A stretch of DNA of 64,000 bases from Bathymodiolus brooksi (Eukaryota; Mollusca; Bivalvia; Mytilida; Modiolidae), in the NCBI GenBank assembly GCA_963680875.1, contig OY804589.1, forward strand, positions 23,765,462-23,829,461, read 5' to 3'. Of the stretch, positions 57,334-64,000 are shown piece after piece. Position numbers and translations under genes: made by a program. The notes beneath the pieces were generated by a model. That model had not been told where the DNA came from, did not search any database, and was given only the letters and a program-made list of their open reading frames with translations. Within the stretch, counting starts at the first letter, position 1; each line of letters starts with the position of its first letter.

Positions 57334-58692
57334 ACTTGATGAGATCCCAACCATCCTCCACTTGATGAGATCCCAGCCATCCTCCACTTGATGAGATCCC
57401 AGCCATCCTCCACTTGATGAGATCCCAGCCATCCTCCACTTGATGAGATCCCAGCCATCCTCCACTTGATGAGATCCCAGCCATCCTCCACTTGATGAGA
57501 TCCCAGCCATCTTCCACTTGATGAGATCCCAGCCATCCTCCACTTGATGAGATCCCAGCCATCCTCCACTTGATGAGATCCCAGCCATCCTCCACTTGAT
57601 GAGATCCCAGCCATCCTCCACTTGATGAGATCCCAGCCATCCTCCACTTGATGAGATCCCAGCCATCCTCCACTTGATGAGATCCCAGCCATCCTCCACT
57701 TGATGAGATCCCAGCCATCCTCCACTTGATGAGATCCCAGCCATCCTCCACTTGATGAGATCCCAGCCATCCTCCACTTGATGAGATCCCAGCCATCCTC
57801 CACTTGATGAGATCCCAGCCATCCTCCACTTGATGAAATCCCAGCCATCCTCCACTTGATGAGATCCCAGCCATCCTCCACTTGATGAGATCCCAGCCAT
57901 CCTCCACTTGATGAGATCCCAGCCATCCTCCGCTTGATGAGATCCCAGCCATCCTCCGCTTGATGAGATCCCAGCCATCCTCCGCTTGATGAGATCCCAG
58001 CCATCCTCCACTTGATGAGATCCCAGCCATCCTCCACTTGATGAGATCCCAGCCATCCTCCGCTTGATGAGATCCCAGCCATCCTCCGCTTGATGAGATC
58101 CCAGCCATCCTCCGCTTGATGAGATCCCAGCCATCCTCCGCTTGATGAGATCCCAGCCATCCTCCACTTGATGAGATCCCAGCCATCCTCCGCTTGATGA
58201 GATCCCAGCCATCCTCCGCTTGATGAGATCCCAGCCATCCTCCACTTGATGAGATCCCAGCCATCCTCCACTTGATGAGATCCCAGCCATCCTCCACTTG
58301 ATGAGATCCCAGCCATCCTCCACTTGATGAGATCCCAGCCATCCTCCACTTGATGAGATCCCAGCCATCCTCCACTTGATGAGATCCCAGCCATCCTCCA
58401 CTTGATGAGATCCCAGCCATCTTCCACTTGATGAGATCCCAGCCATCCTCCACTTGATGAGATCCCAGCCATCCTCCACTTGATGAGATCCCAGCCATCC
58501 TCCACTTGATGAGATCCCAGCCATCCTCCACTTGATGAGATCCCAGCCATCCTCCACTTGATGAGATCCCAGCCATCCTCCACTTGATGAGATCCCAGCC
58601 ATCTTCCACTTGATGAGATCCCAGCCATCTTCCACTTGATGAGATCCCAGCCATCCTCCACTTGATGAGATCCCAGCCATCTTCCACTTGAT
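57334..58692. repeat. 26-bp satellite array, 52 copies
   Basis: Strict 26-bp period; unit ACTTGATGAGATCCCAGCCA then TCCTCC. From the first ACTTGAT at 57334 to the last at 58686 is exactly 52 units. Variants: CGCTTGAT copies confined to 57930-58218, CTTCCACTT copies near both ends, one GATGAAATC copy at about 57833. Because 26 is not a multiple of 3 and the minus strand lacks stops in every phase, three overlapping frames of about 490 codons arise, all with the same 26-residue repeat. I do not call these genes. Confidence 0.97.
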
Positions 58693-58930
58693 AAATCGGA
58701 ATACAATGACAATATAGAAACAAAAAAGCAATAAAGAAAAAGCTTGCACATCTTCAGTTCAAAAAGACCACATACTATCACAAAAATGAATGACATCACA
58801 AACATGGACAGTAAAATATCAGGATCAGTGAATGCTAAGTTAAATTATGGAGGTAATTTGGAAATAGAGATATCCTCCTGCCTAGTGGATAATTTTATTA
58901 CCTCTTTGTTATTTGATTGGTTGGTTAGTT

Positions 58931-59186
58931 GATGGTGTTTGACACCACTTTCACCAATATTTCAGTTATGTTATGGAGGTCAGTGTTATTGGTGGAGGAA
59001 ACCAGAGTACTCAGAGAAAATCACCGACCTGTCGCAAGTCACTGACAAACTTTTATCACATAATGTTGTATCAAGTACACCTTGCGATGAATGGGATTCG
59101 ATCTTACAACTTTAGTGGTGATAGGTACTGATTGCACAGTTAGTTGTAAATCCAACTGCCATACAATCATGACCCCAACAACCCCT
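58931..59186 (-). repeat. SINE-A, minus strand
   Basis: GATGGTGTTTGACACCACTT to CATGACCCCAACAACCCC, full-length but older (several differences in the head hairpin). Confidence 0.85.
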
Positions 59187-60445
59187 TAAAAGTGTCAAGT
59201 GTATTTGTCATGATTTTTTTTTCTTTTAAATATGGAAATATTGAAGCAAATGATCTGTTTCGTTGCTCTTTATATTGTACCTTACAAGTGCTAGCTAGCT
59301 ATAAGCTCTATAAACATCTAAAACTGACAGTTGACCTGTCTATGGCTAATGTTAATGTTATATTTTTTAGTGTCCCTGGAATGTGCTGACAGTTTATTGT
59401 TTAAGCCTGTCTGTAGATTCTCAATGATTGTTTTGCTGTAATTCTACACTGAACAAATAAAACATGTTTACTACACATTCATCAACCTTATTAAATTTTT
59501 AGAATTTTTTTTTTTTAATTTAGTAATTTTATTTCACAATGTTGAAATCTAAGGACTGATTATTTTAGAAACCTGAGTTCTGTGTTGTGATGTCCGTTAC
59601 AACTTCTGTATAAAAACGATGTTCAGTTTGTCTTTGCCTCCAGTTGTTTATAGGAAGGCTCATATCTTATTTATGTCGTTTGTGTGTGTTTTGCATATGG
59701 TGATGTCCAACACATATTGTGTTGTGTTTTTCTTCGTATTGTGTGCCCAGTGTTGCCAGGATCTCTGGATTGTCCATTTTTGATTGCCCCTTCGGTATTC
59801 TCTAACGTTTATTTAGAATAGAGGGGCTGCCTAATTGGTCATAGTCGTTTGTTAGGCTGATTAACATGTGCCTATGGAATCAGTATCACTTAAGGTATGG
59901 AACTGTGGTCTTTTTTATGGTTACAAAAAAAAAAGAAAAAAAAAAGAAAACGGTTCTGTAGCCATTATCACCACTAATTTTTACATATAACCATAAGGAA
60001 TAATGAAAACATTTGTTCTCAGAAACTAGAAATTAGATTAAAACCAAACTGTATATAAATTTTGTGAAAGTTTTTGAGTTTTACTCCTGCTTGTGCCAGA
60101 CCTTGCCAAAACTTTATATAAAGTTTGTCATTTAATTTAGAAAAGTGTGCTCTGAAACCATTGCACCATTTGACAGCAAGCTTAATTAGTTGGAGTGTTC
60201 CTTGGGTTGCCTTTTACAAATGTCTGTTCTTCGTTTTCATTTGGAAATCTAAGATTGGCCAGCAAAGATACCACCTTTGCAATACCTATACAGTTTTTAC
60301 ATAAAGCCATATGGAATAATGAAATTAAAACAATTTTTTTTTTTTTGACTAGATTCAAAATGGTGCATTCTGAGGTGTTTTCATGGGTAAATTGAATACA
60401 TAAAAGCAACACATTGATTTCATGATTTTGTTAGACAGAATTTAC
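59187..60445. other. no gene; low-similarity repeats
   Basis: Includes TTGCCAGGATCTCTGGATTG and a C-rich tail wording related to the dispersed mussel-type repeats. Two loose copies of a segment around AACCATAAGGAATAATGAAA (59990, 60300). No splice-bounded coding segment. Confidence 0.45.
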
Positions 60446-61033
60446 TTAGAATTTCCCAAAATCTGTTCTTCGTGTCTTAGCAGACACGAACTTCTCCATA
60501 ACTTTGTCTAAATCCACACTGAAATCGCGATGGATATGCATTAATGCTAGCGATGACAACCTATCGTTATTCATTGTTGATCGTACATATGTCTTCAACC
60601 GACATAGTACACTGAACGATCGCTCTGCGGTAGCACTTGTTACCGGCATTGTCAACATGATACACAAGATGGTATCTATAGAAGGATATAGCACCGGGTT
60701 TACCGCATCAAGTGTCTCACAAAGTGAAGTTGGCATCTGATCGCAAGGTGTTATACTCCAGCGTGTTCGCCATCGAGCGACCTCCCTCTTGAATTCGTCT
60801 AAATCACATGTCGGGTCAGTCTGGTATGTCTCATACAATGTCGCGATTTGTTCGTTCGTAATATTTCCTATAACACGAGGAACCAGATACTGTACATAGA
60901 AGCGATTTTCTGATTTTATCAGACGCGACTCCAATTCCATTATCATCTGGTCTATAAACGCATAGTACAAAGAAACTTTCCAATACTGTTTTGGCGTGTT
61001 TGCAGGGTGATTGGCTCTGGTAGTCTGTCTTCC
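60446..61033 (-). pseudogene. hAT transposase C-terminal fragment (dimerisation domain)
   Basis: On the minus strand, coding sequence starts after a TGA at about 61036 and runs to the stop at 60446. It begins CGRQTTRANHPANTPKQYWK, continues SLYYAFIDQMIMELESRL and ends with the hAT dimerisation motif: ILCIMLTMPVTSATAERSFS, then CRLKTYVRSTMNNDRLSSLA, LMHIHR. In hAT transposases this C-terminal block closes the RNase H-like catalytic fold and mediates oligomerisation. The N-terminal zinc finger and first catalytic aspartate are missing, and the frame upstream has stops, so it is a dead 5'-truncated copy. It resembles the ZMYM/DUF4371-type hAT group. No TIRs were found around it. Confidence 0.9.
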
Positions 61034-61512
61034 ACATCACCTTGGCTAAGTGTAAACGTAGGTATATAATTTGGAAAAATCATCGCTTACAAACTTTAAT
61101 TCTCAAAAGTTGTGTTTTCAGTTAAAAATAAAGATTTAACCGAATTATTGGATTTGGAAATTTCTGAAAATAAGATATGCTTATTTTCATATGTTGGTGA
61201 ACAAACTGCATTAAATTTCATTGATGCAGGTTGTATACTTTTGGAGTAATCATGCTTAACATCTCAAAACAACTTTTGACGGACAGACAAAGTTAAAAGA
61301 AAACATATAGGACCTCAACATCTGGCGATGCGAGACATTTGCGCCTTATCAGATTATAGGTTACTGTTTTAATTAATTCTAATTTTTCGGGTATTAATTT
61401 GTTAAGCATATCGTTTCTTGTGTGTGTTGACCAAGTTGACAGTATTTTGTTGATATATTTGGACATTCATTAATTCAAAATTCAATATTTGTACCTATTT
61501 AGTTGGTTTATG
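61034..61512. other. no recognised feature
   Basis: AT-rich sequence between the transposase remnant and the next element. No further transposase coding recovered. Confidence 0.45.
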
Positions 61513-62280
61513 CAGTGAAAGAAAACACCGCTCGCCAACTCGCCAAAAGCGAGAAGAGAACAAATTCGGCGAGTACGTTTGTGTAAGAACTCGGCAATCC
61601 GGCGACCGAACATCATGAGGCGAGTTCCGATTATTTTGCACTCTCCCCTGTCAACCAACTTGATGAAGTAGTTTCACAGTCAATGATTCCGTAAAAATTT
61701 TGATTCGACAATAAAAGATGTGAAGAAATCCTTCAAAATTGTTGATAGGACTAGCGCCGCAATGTTTCACGCCATATTGATTTCTCTTATTGATAGATAA
61801 CGTTAAAAGATGGCATCCTATTCCGAACCGGGATCAAATTAAATTAATATATACCTCCCAAAGTTCAATGCAAGCGATTCAGATTATCTTAAATACGGAT
61901 TCAGTAGAGTAAAACTTGATGATATCAAATAAAATTGGGTTTGGGTGGATTTTATGTAATAAATGTTAAAAAATCGTAATTTTCGAGTCAGGGTCGGATT
62001 TTGCAGCAATTAATTTTGATGTTCTAAACAATTAAATACTGCTTATAATCGAGTTATGATGTTAATTGAAAAAGTAACTGATTTGTATGCAGAATGAATA
62101 AAGATGTTATAAATCTTTGTTATTATTTCTCATGTAAAATATTTGCATTAGATCATTGGCGAGTAGACATATCTACCCACTGGCCAAAATTGACAAGTGC
62201 AATTCTAATTTGGCGAGTACAATTTTGAAGCAACTAGCCAAAATGGTGAGATAAGAGAGAAAAAAACGTTTCCCATACTG
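61513..62280. mobile_element. hAT-like element, 6-bp duplication TTTATG
   Basis: Left CAGTGAAAGAAAACACCGCT, right (inward) CAGTATGGGAAACGTTTTTT. TTTATG at 61507-61512 and 62281-62286. Interior ends carry CTCGCCAACTCGCC / GGCGAGTAC words. It is 768 bp. It sits in the 3' end of a minus-strand SINE-A whose intact form (GGTTTATGGTG, 46119-46129) shows the single target copy. Confidence 0.85.
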
Positions 62281-62345
62281 TTTATGGTGTTTAACACATT
62301 TTCAACAATATTTCAGTTATATCGTTGCAGTCAGGTTTATTGCAT
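62281..62345 (-). repeat. SINE-A 3' part, minus strand
   Basis: TTTATGGTGTTTAACACATT to GTTGCAGTCAGGTTTATTG. The remaining SINE-A is deleted. Confidence 0.8.
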
Positions 62346-62411
62346 ACCTATTTATACTGTACATTTAATTCAACATTTGTACCTATTTGAACTAACTTTT
62401 AAGATGTTTAG

Positions 62412-63026
62412 GGATCTGTAAAGGGATTTCCTCTTTGAAAAATTAAGATTTTGGGGATCTGTATAGGGGGTTCCTCTTTGAAAAATTAAGATTTTGGGGA
62501 TCTGTATAGGGGGTTCCTCTTTGAAAAATTAAGATTTTGGGGATCTGTATTGGGGGTTCCTCTTTGAAAAATTAAGATTTTGGGATTCTGTATTGGGGGT
62601 TTCCTCTTTGAAAAATTAAGATTTTGGGGATCTGTACAGGGGGTTTCCTCTGAAAATTTAAGATTTTGGGAATCTATATAGGGGGTTTCCTGTTTGAAAA
62701 AATATGATTTTCACTTTGAGGATCTGTAAAGGGGCTTTCCTCTTTGAAAGCTTAAGATTTTGGGGATCTGAGTAGAGGGTTTCCTCTTCGAAAATTTAAG
62801 ATTTTGGGGATGTATAGGGGGTCTCCTCTTAGAAAATTTAAGATTTTGGGGATCTGTATAGGTGGTCTCCTCTTAGAAAATTTAAGATTTTGGGGATCTG
62901 TATAGGTGGTCTCCTCTTAGAAAATTTAAGATTTTGGGGATCTGTATAGGTGGTCTCCTCTTAGAAAATTTAAGATTTTGGGGATCTGTATAGGTGGTCT
63001 CCTCTTAGAAAATTTAAGATTTTGGG
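62412..63026. repeat. 43-bp minisatellite, about 14 copies
   Basis: Unit GGATCTGTATAGGGGGTTCC then TCTTTGAAAAATTAAGATTTTGG. First three units start 62412, 62455 and 62498. The distal five units share a variant (TAGGTGGTCTCCTCTTAGAA) and are nearly identical, so that end expanded most recently. Confidence 0.95.
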
Positions 63027-63756
63027 AATCCTATTTCTCCATATGTAATCACTTTTACTTCTGATTTACCTTTTTTTTTCTTTTTTTTTGTATTTTGTTT
63101 TGTTTTTTATTTTATTTTTTGGGGGGAGGGGGGAAAGTAGTAAGCTTTTGTCTTCCTGAATCTGTAATTTTCCATTCCGCATGTAATTCTGTATTTATTT
63201 ATTTTCTCTTTACTTTCAGTTTTATCACGTTATCTGAATTAATCTGTATCCTCTCTATTAGACTAATCAACCAATTGTTAGCCGTTTCAGCAAAATAGTG
63301 ACCTTCTTCCTGGAAACCTCTGATCCATTACATGTATTAGAAAACAGTAGTCTATATCACATTTTAACCTTCTATCAAGGGAAATTAGTAATATTTTTTA
63401 ACAAATATTTTTGCTTTCGGCAAGAAATAAAAGTTTTGATTTAATGAAAGCAAATCGTAGCAAATATGCCGTTTATCTACAGTGTTACAAATTTTATTCC
63501 GTCTTATAATCGCTGGAAGTACTTTTTGATATGACGAGAAACCAATGTTCGCTTTGATATAAGTACATGTTTCTATTAACATTAAGTATAGTATATAACT
63601 TTATGCTAAATGAAATGTCAGTATATTATATTATACACCTGTGTTTTGAAGTCATAAAGTTCTTGCCCTCAAGAAATTTAGTATAATATTTACCTGCTGA
63701 CTATGCACTTTTATATCATGGGAGTAATATAATTGCTTAAAATCACTATTTATTGC
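63027..63756. other. no recognised feature
   Basis: T-rich then G-run tract at 63070-63135, and AT-rich sequence. An acceptor-like CTTTACTTTCAG occurs at 63209-63220 but the sequence after it does not match hyccin. Confidence 0.45.
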
Positions 63757-64000
63757 AGTGAAAGCTGATTAAACCGATCCTTCCTGGGACCGGCTTTTAT
63801 GTTCGGTGTAGACAGGTGTTCAGTTTTTAAAGGTTTAATTAAAAAAAAATGTCCTACATTAGAACTTTATTAAATGTTTGGTTTATACATGATTCTGTTT
63901 TATTTGAGGTTCGTTTTAGACATATCAGTTTATTCAGGGTTCGTTTTAGACATATCAGTTTATTCAGGGTTCGTTTTAGACATATCAGTTTATTCAGGGT
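63757..64000. mobile_element. CAGTGAAA-type MITE entering a 30-bp array; cut by window end
   Basis: Left end CAGTGAAAGCTGATTAAACC with GTGTAGACAGGTGTTCAG inside, as in 27341-27758. From 63908 a 30-bp unit (GGTTCGTTTTAGACATATCA then GTTTATTCAG) repeats at 63938, 63968 and 63998 and continues out of the window. Confidence 0.75.

Noticed and set aside
57263..58805. Three overlapping minus-strand frames of about 490 codons
   Set aside because: All come from one 26-bp satellite read in three phases; not plausible as separate genes. Kept only as a curiosity in the findings.
61060..61085. GGTATATAATTTGGAA as a hyccin YNLE-like motif
   Set aside because: The frame that would give it contains a stop and lacks exon boundaries; coincidence.
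63209..63300. Next hyccin exon after CTTTACTTTCAG
   Set aside because: The translation does not resemble the expected hyccin segment in any frame.

Overview
This window is nuclear DNA from an animal, almost certainly a bivalve mollusc. The evidence is AT-rich sequence, spliced animal-type exons, several dispersed repeat families that I know to be common in bivalve genomes (the 'AGCTCACCTGGCC...AAGATGGC' element, the 'GATATAACTGAAATATTGTTGAAAGTGGCGTTAAACACC' SINE tail and a 'GAGCAGGA...GAGCACCTGAGTTCACCC' repeat), and a Ty3-type retroelement like those abundant in bivalves. The species cannot be fixed from the sequence alone.

The only host gene I can support is hyccin (FAM126), on the + strand. 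Two phase-0 coding exons are visible, 3856-3960 and 31680-31814. They are consecutive in the protein and separated by a 27.7 kb intron. The first coding exon must lie upstream of the window or be too short to recognise, and the remaining exons must lie beyond 64000 or be unrecognised in 31815-64000. Most of the window is therefore likely intron.

Almost everything else is mobile-element sequence, and much of it is nested. (1) Helentron-like (HINE) elements start AGCTCACC, end in a GGTGAGC motif plus hairpin plus CTRG, and have tandem cores (9186-12558 with 10475-12094 nested inside it; 19068-20229; 32541-33540; 48338-48620; 48926-51397). (2) hAT-like TIR elements have 8-bp (4561-4965), 5-bp (16856-17545, 29478-30563, 51426-52293) or about 6-bp (120-297, 32549-33184, 61513-62280) target duplications; a hAT transposase C-terminal fragment lies at 60446-61033. 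(3) MITEs with TA, TTA or TTAA target duplications include a Tigger/pogo derivative (43850-44726) and a family whose interior has been amplified into satellite-like arrays (2436-3382; 48640-52414; another family at 63757-64000). (4) Two tRNA-like SINE families are present; one ends in telomere-like CCCTAA tails and the other has one copy with a perfect 19-bp target duplication. (5) A decayed Ty3/gypsy element spans 34860-39864 (short 5' LTR, gag, broken pol). (6) A 3.7-kb CAGT-ended TIR element spans 21461-25206. (7) Large tandem arrays include 23 x 61 bp (14337-15728), 52 x 26 bp (57334-58692) and about 14 x 43 bp (62412-63026).

No RNA gene, CRISPR array, operon or bacterial-type regulation is present. 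The most interesting material is the stratigraphy of nested insertions. Several insertion events can be proved inside the window because the host repeat gives an 'empty site'. The other notable feature is repeated conversion of MITE interiors into tandem arrays.
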